DNA of 44,984 nt, taken from IMG/VR virus record IMGVR_UViG_3300042896_001005, positions 1 through 44,984 of that record; one strand, 5' to 3'. Under the pieces are notes generated by a model. That model saw only the letters and a program-made list of their open reading frames with translations, ran no database searches and was not told the origin of the DNA. The stretch is from a virus. This document shows, in pieces, positions 33,608-40,019 of the stretch. Numbering within the stretch: the stretch's first letter is position 1; each line of letters opens with the position of its first letter. The translations under genes and the position numbers were made by a program.

Positions 33608-35056
33608 TTATTTACTATATATTCTAGTACTTAGCTCTCGTACTTGAGTACTAAGTTCTTTTGCAGCTGCAGTTATAATTGGTATTAATTTTATGTAATT
33701 AAGTTGATAAAAATCTCCGGATAAAGCAATCTCTTGTGTGGTTTTATCGTAAACAACTTCATTCTTTATTCTAACCGGGGTCGGAATATTAGGATTAAAA
33801 TTTTGCCACACATTCTGTACGTGTTGCGCAATAAACCCTACATCTCGTAAATCAAGCGGGATGTTTTTACCAGGACCATATTGCTCAGTTGCAGTTATAG
33901 TAGGTACCCAATTAAACTTATAACCGGTAATATTGTTTATTACCTGTAAGCATTCAACTGAATTTATTGGTTCAATAGAAGTTTTAAGGCGGGCATCAGA
34001 AAATGCCGGCGGTCCCCATGGTCCTCGTTCACCTTGACCACCAAATGAGCCTTGAGGACCAGGCGGACCACCAGGTCCAGGCGGGCCAGGCGGGCCTTGA
34101 AAACCGGTAGGGCCCGGTGGACCTGCGGGACCTGCTCCACCTTGAGAACCTTGCGGGCCGTTACCGCCAGGAGGTCCTTGCGGGCCACGTGGACCTGGAG
34201 AAGAACTTGGTGGGCCTGCAGGGCCAGGCGGCCCTTGAAACCCTGCAGGACCTTGCGGGCCAGGTGGACCAGCTGTTCCGGGTGGGCCTACTCCACCAGG
34301 AGGACCGACACGGCCTTGTGGACCAGCTGGACCAGCTGGACCAGGACCACCAGGTGGGCCTTGCGGGCCTTGCGGGGATGAACCTTGTGTGCCTTGCGGA
34401 CCGGTAGGGCCTTGTGGACCTTGCGGACCTTGAGTACCGGTAGGGCCTTGTGGTCCGGGTGGACCAGCTGAGCCTGCAGGACCGGTTGGACCTTGTGGTC
34501 CTGGCGGACCGGCAGGAGCGGGGCCTTGTGGGCCTTGAAAACCTTGTGGGCCTTGTGCACCAGTTACATTAGTAAATCCTTGCGGGCCAGTAGGTCCTTG
34601 TGGACCAAGCGGTCCGGCCGGCCCTTGTGTACCTTGTGAACCTTGTGGTCCAGTAACCAAGGCCCCTTGTGGACCTCTATTACCTTGCGGTCCGGTAGTG
34701 CCTTGTGGGCCTTGTGGGCCAGTCGCGCCTTGTGGTCCTTGAGTGCCTTGCGGTCCGGCTGTACCTTGTGGACCAGCTGAGCCTTGTGGGCCTTGTGGGC
34801 CGTCACCACCAGCTGAACCTTGCGGGCCGGTAGGGCCTTGTGGGCCAGTGGTACCTACTGTACCTGCAGGTCCTTGTGGTCCGGTAGGACCTTGTGGTCC
34901 TTGTGGGCTAGTATAACCTGAAAAACCTGATGTACCACTGTAACCGGATATACCTGAATATCCGCTTTTGCCACTATAACCAGACACTCCAGAAAATCCG
35001 GATATACCAGAGTATCCAGAGAAACCAGAAGAAGCTGTATAGGTAGAATAAGCCAT
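33608..35056 (-). CDS. Collagen-like tail fibre A with S74 self-cleaving chaperone
   Basis: This 482-residue protein is the first of the three fibre genes. Residues 11-49 are Gly-X-Ser triplets ([19 protein letters not shown]). About 51-350 are Gly-X-Y triplets, with GALVTGPQG and FTNVTG interruptions at nearly the same places as in fibre C. From 352 comes an S74 domain, [10 protein letters not shown] (Ser353, Lys357), with DVGFIAQHV and the C-terminal strand [12 protein letters not shown]. It is preceded by a CATAAATA element at 35063-35070, so it probably starts the fibre operon 30816-35056. It is likely a trimeric side or long tail fibre; which end binds host is not visible. Confidence 0.88.
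   Translation of the reverse strand: MAYSTYTASSGFSGYSGISGFSGVSGYSGKSGYSGISGYSGTSGFSGYTSPQGPQGPTGPQGPAGTVGTTGPQGPTGPQGSAGGDGPQGPQGSAGPQGTAGPQGTQGPQGATGPQGPQGTTGPQGNRGPQGALVTGPQGSQGTQGPAGPLGPQGPTGPQGFTNVTGAQGPQGFQGPQGPAPAGPPGPQGPTGPAGSAGPPGPQGPTGTQGPQGPQGPTGPQGTQGSSPQGPQGPPGGPGPAGPAGPQGRVGPPGGVGPPGTAGPPGPQGPAGFQGPPGPAGPPSSSPGPRGPQGPPGGNGPQGSQGGAGPAGPPGPTGFQGPPGPPGPGGPPGPQGSFGGQGERGPWGPPAFSDARLKTSIEPINSVECLQVINNITGYKFNWVPTITATEQYGPGKNIPLDLRDVGFIAQHVQNVWQNFNPNIPTPVRIKNEVVYDKTTQEIALSGDFYQLNYIKLIPIITAAAKELSTQVRELSTRIYSK
33609..33616 (-). promoter_or_regulatory. Late-promoter-like element AGTAAATA
   Basis: AGTAAATA, then ATAACA and the ATG of fibre B. It overlaps the stop of fibre A. Confidence 0.4.
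34007..34906 (-). repeat. Collagen-like Gly-X-Y coding repeats (fibre A)
   Basis: About 100 Gly-X-Y triplets. The first half is dominated by GPQ and GPT units and the second half is richer in GPP and GPA. Confidence 0.95.
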
Positions 35057-35062
35057 CGATAT

Positions 35063-35070
35063 TATTTATG
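35063..35070 (-). promoter_or_regulatory. Late-promoter-like element CATAAATA
   Basis: CATAAATA, six bases and the ATG of fibre A, in the 42-base gap before the fibre genes. Confidence 0.5.
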
Positions 35071-35098
35071 GATTAGTATTAGTTCTCCAGTATAAATC

Positions 35099-35356
35099 TT
35101 AGATAACTTGTGCTCCTTGAATTGGTTTTGATTTAATATGAGCGGTGGAAGTAACATGATCTATTACTAGATAACCTTCACAGCATATGTTATAATCTAC
35201 CCTATTAGGGTCTCGTTCACTTCTTACCGGTACCGTTATATTTAAATTACGGAATAGATACTCTTTACCGTTTTCGAATACACGCCATACATGATCAACC
35301 GTGCCTCGTCCGGGTTGACCTCGAGATTTATTAAATCTTATTGCGTACCGGTTCAC
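35099..35356 (-). CDS. Small conserved phage protein, GTG start
   Basis: This 85-residue protein starts with GTG (35354-35356). The GTG overlaps the upstream TGA as GTGA, which fixes the start. FNKSRGQPGRGTVDHVWRVF, GKEYLFRNLN and a DYNICCEGYLVID segment look like a small protein I remember from marine T4-like phages, function unknown. The Cys-Cys pair could bind metal or form a disulfide. Its place between a fibre assembly protein and the fibres suggests a helper in fibre assembly, but that is position only. Confidence 0.65.
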   Translation of the reverse strand: MNRYAIRFNKSRGQPGRGTVDHVWRVFENGKEYLFRNLNITVPVRSERDPNRVDYNICCEGYLVIDHVTSTAHIKSKPIQGAQVI

Positions 35357-35745
35357 TCAGGCTTTTGTGGCCAAGTAACATTTGGAAACCCAGGCTGTGT
35401 GCGGATTTGACGTAAAGCACGTCGGTATTCAATCCAAGCAGCTTTTTGCCCTGAGGTCATCGGTACATCAGATAGCATAGCCCAATCTGAATCAGCAAGT
35501 AATTGTTTAGCTTGATCCCATACTAACTCTTCAGGAGTAGAAGGAGTTGGTGTAGTAATATCCACTGTACCTTCTAATTCTACCCATTTAAGATCTTTAT
35601 ATTCTTCTCCAAGCCAACTTAAATCTCCAAGACGGTCTTTAACCCCTTCGAGACCGAAAATAGGTCCCCAGTTAGCTGGAAGAGGTTGTGGTTCGTTTAA
35701 TGTTTCTCCGGTAATACGGTTTTTTAATTGCCAAAGTTTTTTCAT
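35353..35745 (-). CDS. Tail fibre assembly (Tfa-like) chaperone
   Basis: This 130-residue protein has a C-terminal half typical of Caudovirales tail fibre assembly proteins (Caudo_TAP). It has AKQLLADSDWAMLSDVPM (a 'LL-x-x-SDW' motif), then AWIEYRRALRQIRTQPGFPN and a final VTWPQKP. Tfa proteins help distal fibres fold or trimerise and can stay on the tip. The N-terminal 60 residues are different and may hold a fibre-specific contact. It sits between the glycine-rich adhesin and the collagen-like fibres. These fibres have their own S74 chaperone, so its client is more likely the glycine-rich protein or the Gly-X-Ser fibres. Confidence 0.8.
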   Translation of the reverse strand: MKKLWQLKNRITGETLNEPQPLPANWGPIFGLEGVKDRLGDLSWLGEEYKDLKWVELEGTVDITTPTPSTPEELVWDQAKQLLADSDWAMLSDVPMTSGQKAAWIEYRRALRQIRTQPGFPNVTWPQKPE

Positions 35746-35781
35746 AGTTTATAAGCAGTAACGGTTATAGTATATTACTAA

Positions 35782-35789
35782 TATTTAGT
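35782..35789 (-). promoter_or_regulatory. Late-promoter-like element ACTAAATA
   Basis: ACTAAATA lies 36 bases before the Tfa-like ATG, in the 72-base gap after the glycine-rich gene. The gap also holds a short TTGCA/TGCAA hairpin that could be a weak terminator. Confidence 0.4.
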
Positions 35790-35817
35790 TAAATTGCACG
35801 TATAGTATTGCAATTAT

Positions 35818-36876
35818 TTACTGCGGGTTCCAAGATATAGTTACTTGTCCACCAGGAGTACCAACACTGATCGGGTATGAACCACCCGGGGTTACTGGTT
35901 GACAATTAAATGTAGACGGAGTACCTGCTAAACCAGCGTTGCCTGGTAAAGGGCTTGTAGGAGCATTACCTCGACCACCTCCGCCGCCACTCATAGCGAA
36001 AAAAGTTGAACAACAAGAAGCTCTAGCGCCGCCGCCACCACCACCGCCTGCACGGGCAGAGTTTGCAAAACCCCCTGGTTCGCCTGTAGAATAACTTAGA
36101 TTACCACCTTTACCACCACCAGGATTACCTCCGGAGGTTGAAAAAGATGGACCACTCGGTGGGAATGCTCCCGGGGTACCATCGTTGCATTCCCCCGCGC
36201 CGCCGCCGCCTCCATCAGCGTTACCGGATGTAGTAAACGCGGCAACACCTTGTCCACCACCACCGGCGCCTCCGAACCCTCCGGTACCGAAGCCTCCATT
36301 ACTGTTGTCGAAACCGTACGGTGCATAAAAAGACCTATAAGCGTAATTACCACCATAACCCCCGCCGCCGCCAGTGCCGCCTGTTCCGCCGGCGCCGCCG
36401 TTGCCAGCAGCTCCGCCAGAAAAAGTCCGTGACAAACCTGTTGATGGAGTGCCTGCATTACCTGAATTACCTGCAAGCCCGCCCGTGCCAGGGTTCCCAG
36501 ATGAGCCTGGCATACCATTTGCAGGGGCAAAACAGTAGGTGGTAAAACCTCCTTCACCACCAGGAGCACCACCCGGAGAGCCTCCTACACCACCGTAGCC
36601 CCCGTTGGCGCATCCTTGGTAGATAGTGCCGTTTTCAGCACAAATTGTTATTCCAGCACCGCCGCCGCCACCCCCGCCACCTCGGGAATTAGAAGACCCT
36701 GGTGGTTGTGCGGCTCCGGAATTGCCCGGATTGCCGGTACCGCCTTTACCGGTTATATTAACTTTCTTAACCCCGGTAGGTACTGTAAATGTACCCGTAG
36801 TATTAAATGTTTGAGTACCACCTGGTATTATTTTTTTTCCTCCAAATATATTAACTTTAGGTGTTCCAGCTGGCAT
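35818..36876 (-). CDS. Glycine-rich adhesin-like tail protein
   Basis: This 352-residue protein has an N-terminal domain with TFTVPTGVKKVNITGKGGTG (residues about 28-47). About 230 residues follow that are very rich in Gly with Asn, Ser, Ala and Pro (runs of five to eight glycines), and it ends VTPGGSYPISVGTPGGQVTI-type strands. Polyglycine runs separated by short linkers fit a polyglycine-II sandwich, as in the receptor-binding tip of T2-type gp38 adhesins. The C-terminal PGGSYPISVG motif is common to glycine-rich tail-tip domains. Several Cys (CAENG, YQGCANG, YCFAP, GECNDG, SCCST) could cross-link it. It is likely a receptor-binding tip. A TGTAAATA element precedes it. Confidence 0.72.
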   Translation of the reverse strand: MPAGTPKVNIFGGKKIIPGGTQTFNTTGTFTVPTGVKKVNITGKGGTGNPGNSGAAQPPGSSNSRGGGGGGGGAGITICAENGTIYQGCANGGYGGVGGSPGGAPGGEGGFTTYCFAPANGMPGSSGNPGTGGLAGNSGNAGTPSTGLSRTFSGGAAGNGGAGGTGGTGGGGGYGGNYAYRSFYAPYGFDNSNGGFGTGGFGGAGGGGQGVAAFTTSGNADGGGGGAGECNDGTPGAFPPSGPSFSTSGGNPGGGKGGNLSYSTGEPGGFANSARAGGGGGGGARASCCSTFFAMSGGGGGRGNAPTSPLPGNAGLAGTPSTFNCQPVTPGGSYPISVGTPGGQVTISWNPQ

Positions 36877-36882
36877 ATGATA

Positions 36883-36890
36883 TATTTACA
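36883..36890 (-). promoter_or_regulatory. Late-promoter-like element TGTAAATA
   Basis: TGTAAATA, six bases and the ATG of the glycine-rich gene. Confidence 0.4.
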
Positions 36891-36897
36891 TTATCAA

Positions 36898-37401
36898 CTA
36901 CTCAGGAGATGCTTCAGTACTCGGATTTTTTTTGTTTTTACGGTGTTTAATAGGTTTTTCTATAATCCCCGGTTGTTCTTTAACAATTTCTGGTTCCGGT
37001 AAAGCCATCCCAGGTTGTTCCCTAGGCGGAGGGAGTACTTGCCCTTTATTTTGAAACGGTGCCATATCATTTACAAACGGCGGATGTCCGTTTAAATGTT
37101 TCTTTTCTTCCGGTGAAACCCGCCAATTTCTCCAGCTTGCAAAATCTTCCCTCGGTTGTAACATCATATGACAACCAACATTTGCAGAGAGTTGATGTAT
37201 TAATTCAATTACTTCAACCGGTTGTAATACCGCCCAAACTACGTTACCATCATTACAACGCATCATTAATTCAGTAGTTCCGCCAAAACATGTACCTACC
37301 GCAACTGAACGCGCGCGTCTTAGATCTCCTTTGCGGTTTTCTATAGACATTTTATGTTCTATATCTTCTATTTTTTTACGAATTTTTTTTCTTTTATTCA
37401 T
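36898..37401 (-). CDS. Conserved phage protein of unknown function
   Basis: This 167-residue protein begins with a lysine-rich helix (NKRKKIRKKIEDIEHKM). A compact core is built on SVAVGTCFGGTTELMMRCND and WAVLQPVEVIELIHQLSANV, with CHMM following. The second half is Pro-rich and basic and ends KHRKNKKNPSTEASPE, probably disordered. I recall similar proteins in cyanophage-like T4 relatives, annotated as hypothetical. Two Cys and several His could bind metal. It is the last gene of the oxygenase operon that starts at 39979 and could assist those enzymes, but nothing in the sequence shows a reaction. Confidence 0.6.
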   Translation of the reverse strand: MNKRKKIRKKIEDIEHKMSIENRKGDLRRARSVAVGTCFGGTTELMMRCNDGNVVWAVLQPVEVIELIHQLSANVGCHMMLQPREDFASWRNWRVSPEEKKHLNGHPPFVNDMAPFQNKGQVLPPPREQPGMALPEPEIVKEQPGIIEKPIKHRKNKKNPSTEASPE

Positions 37402-37410
37402 AAATTACGT

Positions 37411-38007
37411 TTATTTAATGTCATTATTTTTAGGGGGTGGTGTACCGTATGCAGGTCTTCTATCTTTTGCAAATTCTGCAAAAGGTCCGTTTTTAGTAAC
37501 ATAATGTAACATAAACTGTACATTTAACTGATCTTCTTTTAATGTTTTTCGCCAATGTGTTGCTTCACAACCTTTATATATTACTGCATCTCCAGGGTTT
37601 AATGTGTATTCTTGCGGATCATTATCTGCGTATTGCATGTAAATAGGTGAGAACAATCCCTTAGTAGCTACATTTACAGTGACACTAATTTCACATGAAT
37701 GACGATCTAAATGTGGTTTTAATTTTTCCCCAGGTTGATAAATACGTGAATATGAATAAGTTGGTATAAGTTCTTTTCCAACCGCTTCTTGTACAGCTTC
37801 TAAACTAGACTCTAATATTACCTCTATCAACGGATCAGCATAATAGAAAAATCTTGATGCTGCTTGAGGACCTTCGTTAGCTTCTTTCCATTCCCCACGC
37901 CGTATTTTATTTTCAAAATATCTTGAAACTACTGCAATAGTTTGCGGGTCTATAAGATTTTCTACTTTTACACAACCCTTTTCTTCAAATATTTGTGAAT
38001 TATTCAT
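37411..38007 (-). CDS. 2OG-Fe(II) oxygenase-like protein
   Basis: This 198-residue protein has SYSRIYQPGEKLKPHLDRHS with His99-x-Asp101, an EISVTVNVATKG strand, the LNPGDAVIYKGCEATHWRK segment (His151) and LNVQFMLHYV. The HxD...H order and the 'NPGDAVIYKG-x-x-x-x-H-x-R' ending fit the double-stranded beta-helix of 2-oxoglutarate oxygenases. The 2-oxoglutarate-binding basic residue is not clear; Arg153 is a candidate. It overlaps the next upstream gene by eight bases and belongs to a run of four oxygenase-like genes. The substrate is unknown. Confidence 0.78.
   Translation of the reverse strand: MNNSQIFEEKGCVKVENLIDPQTIAVVSRYFENKIRRGEWKEANEGPQAASRFFYYADPLIEVILESSLEAVQEAVGKELIPTYSYSRIYQPGEKLKPHLDRHSCEISVTVNVATKGLFSPIYMQYADNDPQEYTLNPGDAVIYKGCEATHWRKTLKEDQLNVQFMLHYVTKNGPFAEFAKDRRPAYGTPPPKNNDIK
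37412..37419 (-). promoter_or_regulatory. Late-promoter-like element ATTAAATA
   Basis: ATTAAATA, ten bases before the ATG of the gene at 36898-37401, overlapping the end of the upstream oxygenase gene. A weaker match than the others. Confidence 0.25.
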
Positions 38008-38596
38008 AATAAAACCACCCTGTTACAATATATTTACTACGATTACCAAATACTGTGTTACCGCGGTGTGCATGAGTAAAAGCTGCAGGCCAAATAAGCA
38101 TTAAATTTTCTTGTGGTTTAATACGGCACTGTTGGTAAAGAAACTCTGTTTCCCCGGCTTCTTCTGACTCTAAAGTATTAAGATATACCATGTAAGCCAA
38201 TACACGAGCTGAATGTGCACCATTACCCTGCTCACTGTGCCAGACGTGATAGCCACCGCCCGGGTCAGTACGTTGCATTTTCATTGCAGTGCCGGTAATT
38301 TTATCATTTTTGAGTATTGAATACTGTTCGGCATATGCGTCATAGCACTTTTGAAGTCCTTCAAAAAATATATTTTCTGAGCTACGCCCATTAAACGCAG
38401 CTACACTATGCACTCCAAAGTTTAAACCGAGTTGCATATCGTTTTTACGGTGTTTAGCAGCTCCTTCGCTTTGTTGGCGGTTACTACCCGCGCCGGAGTT
38501 TACTAAACGTTCAAACTCCGAAATTAAATGACGGCAATAGCCATCTGGATACAAATTATGATATAACCCTATAAAATCTTTATATTCAGTGTTCAT
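38000..38596 (-). CDS. 2OG-Fe(II) oxygenase-like protein with HxE iron site
   Basis: This 198-residue protein carries GGGYHVWHSEQGNG with His120-x-Glu122, ARVLAYMVYLN, EAGETEFLYQ and LMLIWPAAFTHAHRGNTV with His177, followed by GNRSKYIVTGWFYYE. Lys188 or Arg186 would bind 2-oxoglutarate. The overall order is that of phage and marine-bacterial oxygenases, but the first carboxylate is Glu rather than the usual Asp. HxE is a known but minor variant. Its ATG overlaps the upstream TGA (ATGA) and its own stop overlaps the next start by eight bases, so it is coupled to its neighbours. Confidence 0.78.
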   Translation of the reverse strand: MNTEYKDFIGLYHNLYPDGYCRHLISEFERLVNSGAGSNRQQSEGAAKHRKNDMQLGLNFGVHSVAAFNGRSSENIFFEGLQKCYDAYAEQYSILKNDKITGTAMKMQRTDPGGGYHVWHSEQGNGAHSARVLAYMVYLNTLESEEAGETEFLYQQCRIKPQENLMLIWPAAFTHAHRGNTVFGNRSKYIVTGWFYYE

Positions 38597-39174
38597 CGAA
38601 AAGCAGGCCCTGATACCCAGCTAACAAGAGATTGACGGCTTCCACTCGTTACTGGGGTTACTTGGTGGAGTACGTATGATGGAAATGCGGCAACAAGGCC
38701 ACGTTGTTTACGAACATTAACTGGTTGACCTCCAGTTAGAATCTGTAAGTTACCGCCCTCATATTCACTTGGGTCAGTAAGTTGTACAACTAGACTTAGT
38801 TTACGACTAATCTTACCATTATAATCTTGATGCCAGCCGTAGGTACCAGCATCTGATCCGTCGTAGTTAGTAAGTTGTAGCTGTTCACCGAAACCGGTTA
38901 AGTCAAAACGAAAATGCTGAGCATTGAGCGAAGATGCCACGTGGGCTAATTTCTCAAATATCCACGCTGTGTCTTGATTTTTACCTAACCAAGAAATATT
39001 CGAGCGGCGAACACGACGAAGTGATTCTTCATCAGCTGCTCCGCCAATCTGTCCTTGGTCGCGTGCATTTGCGGCTTGTTCTTGTAGCCAGTTTAGTTCT
39101 TTTTCATTAAATGCCCCTTCCCACCAAGCGAACGGCTCAATGGAAGCGGCATATGGAGTTAACATGTGCTGCAT
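38593..39174 (-). CDS. PKHD-type 2OG-Fe(II) oxygenase (prolyl-hydroxylase-like), second copy
   Basis: This 193-residue protein carries YGWHQDYNG (His115-x-Asp117) and LHQVTPVTSGSRQSLVSW (His170, Arg180), the same PKHD-type signature as the gene at 29546-30139. EGGNLQIL and a RGLVAAFPSYV strand complete the fold. The ATG at 39172-39174 is preferred because AAGGA lies six bases upstream. It overlaps the upstream gene by 16 bases. The N-terminal half differs from the other PKHD copy, suggesting different substrates or partners. Prolyl hydroxylation of the fibre proteins is the leading idea, not a shown fact. Codon use here appears more GC-rich than in neighbouring tail genes. Confidence 0.85.
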   Translation of the reverse strand: MQHMLTPYAASIEPFAWWEGAFNEKELNWLQEQAANARDQGQIGGAADEESLRRVRRSNISWLGKNQDTAWIFEKLAHVASSLNAQHFRFDLTGFGEQLQLTNYDGSDAGTYGWHQDYNGKISRKLSLVVQLTDPSEYEGGNLQILTGGQPVNVRKQRGLVAAFPSYVLHQVTPVTSGSRQSLVSWVSGPAFR

Positions 39175-39752
39175 GGTCGATCCTTATGTGATATAATAAA
39201 ATGTATACACCGGGTAGGTGTTTCTGTTTGGTTAGGTGATAGTTGATGGTGCATCCAAGAATTGCCAAACATTACTGTTCCTGGTTGCACGTTATTAAAA
39301 TAAACAGAGCGAGTAGCGTTGCTAATCTCATCTCCTTGTACGAAATCTAATTCGACCATTGCTTTATTAGCGCGAGTGTCGTGATAGATAGGGAACGAGC
39401 CTCCTTGCGGGGTTTCTAGAAAAAACCAACCGCATACTTGTGAGTTACGGTGAAGATGTACGTCAGTACCGGCGCCGCGGCTTAATTCTTGCGCCCAAAG
39501 TCCTGACAGGTGAAAGTCGTATTTTTCAACGTTGTACCCTTGGTCCTTGAGGAACCCGACCGAGGATACGAGCAGGTAGTCTGACACTTCCCGCAAGGCT
39601 GGGTCTTGCCCGAGGTAGACGGTTTGGTTGAAAGTACGTTCGGGTTGACGGACTTCTTCCAAGCGCCTGAGGCACGCGCCCAACACTTTCCCCACCAAAT
39701 CGGGACGTTCATCGCGGTAAATGATCGCCGGGAAATAGGCGAACCCTTCCAT
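39159..39752 (-). CDS. Putative 2OG-Fe(II) oxygenase (TIGR02466/Oxy_5-like)
   Basis: This 197-residue protein has the order DFHLSGLWAQEL, GTDVHLHRNSQVCGWFFLET, SFPIYHDTRANK, VQPGTVMFGNSWMHHQLSPN and a late TPTRCIHFIIS. This matches the 2OG-FeII_Oxy_5 type, in which the segment around 'H-x-H-x-N-S-x-x-x-G-x-x-x-L' and a later 'P-G-x-x-x-x-F-x-x-x-x-x-H' hold the iron. His99, His101 and His168/169 are candidates. The first carboxylate is not obvious, so activity is uncertain. GGAGG lies five bases before the ATG. Base composition is more GC-rich than most of the window, a possible sign of recent acquisition. Confidence 0.65.
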   Translation of the reverse strand: MEGFAYFPAIIYRDERPDLVGKVLGACLRRLEEVRQPERTFNQTVYLGQDPALREVSDYLLVSSVGFLKDQGYNVEKYDFHLSGLWAQELSRGAGTDVHLHRNSQVCGWFFLETPQGGSFPIYHDTRANKAMVELDFVQGDEISNATRSVYFNNVQPGTVMFGNSWMHHQLSPNQTETPTRCIHFIISHKDRPCSTC

Positions 39753-39979
39753 TACCCCTCCACATATTCCGTGAGAGTCTGTGCGAAGCTAGTAATAGCA
39801 GCAGCGGTAACTTCATGTTCGCCGACTGGCTTACTACGAGCGTTTTCAATTAAAACTTCTTTAGCAAGACGGACAGCTTCTAACTTAGCTCTTTTAGCTT
39901 CAAGGGCTAATTGATTTGCGTGGCGAGCAGCTTCGAGGTCAAGTTGCATTTGTTGTTGTTCGGTTATTGTAATACTCAT
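39752..39979 (-). CDS. Small coiled-coil protein heading the oxygenase operon
   Basis: This 75-residue protein is almost entirely helical in appearance: QQQMQLDLEAARHANQLALE then KRAKLEAVRLAKEVLIENAR, a charged amphipathic helix that could form a coiled coil, and a C-terminal helix ITSFAQTLTEYVEG. The family is not recognised. Its TAA overlaps the ATG of the next oxygenase (TAATG), so the two are translated together. It could be a small scaffold for the enzymes. ATAAGTAT lies 16 bases before its ATG. Confidence 0.6.
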   Translation of the reverse strand: MSITITEQQQMQLDLEAARHANQLALEAKRAKLEAVRLAKEVLIENARSKPVGEHEVTAAAITSFAQTLTEYVEG

Positions 39980-39995
39980 GGTAAACTTTAAAAAA

Positions 39996-40003
39996 ATACT
40001 TAT
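39996..40003 (-). promoter_or_regulatory. Late-promoter-like element ATAAGTAT
   Basis: ATAAGTAT lies 16 bases before the first gene of the oxygenase operon, in the 40-base gap after the fibre gene at 40020. Confidence 0.4.
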
Positions 40004-40019
40004 TATAGTAACAATATTA

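Noticed and set aside
31133-34809. Many 60-190 codon frames on both strands across the collagen-like genes.
   Set aside because: They are by-products of the nine-base GGTCCA-type repeat and lack any non-repeat domain.
30816-35056. N-x-T sequons (NVT, NGT) in fibre interruptions as N-glycosylation sites.
   Set aside because: No oligosaccharyltransferase-like gene is seen and the proteins fold in the bacterial cytoplasm; the segments are better read as breaks in the triplet repeat.
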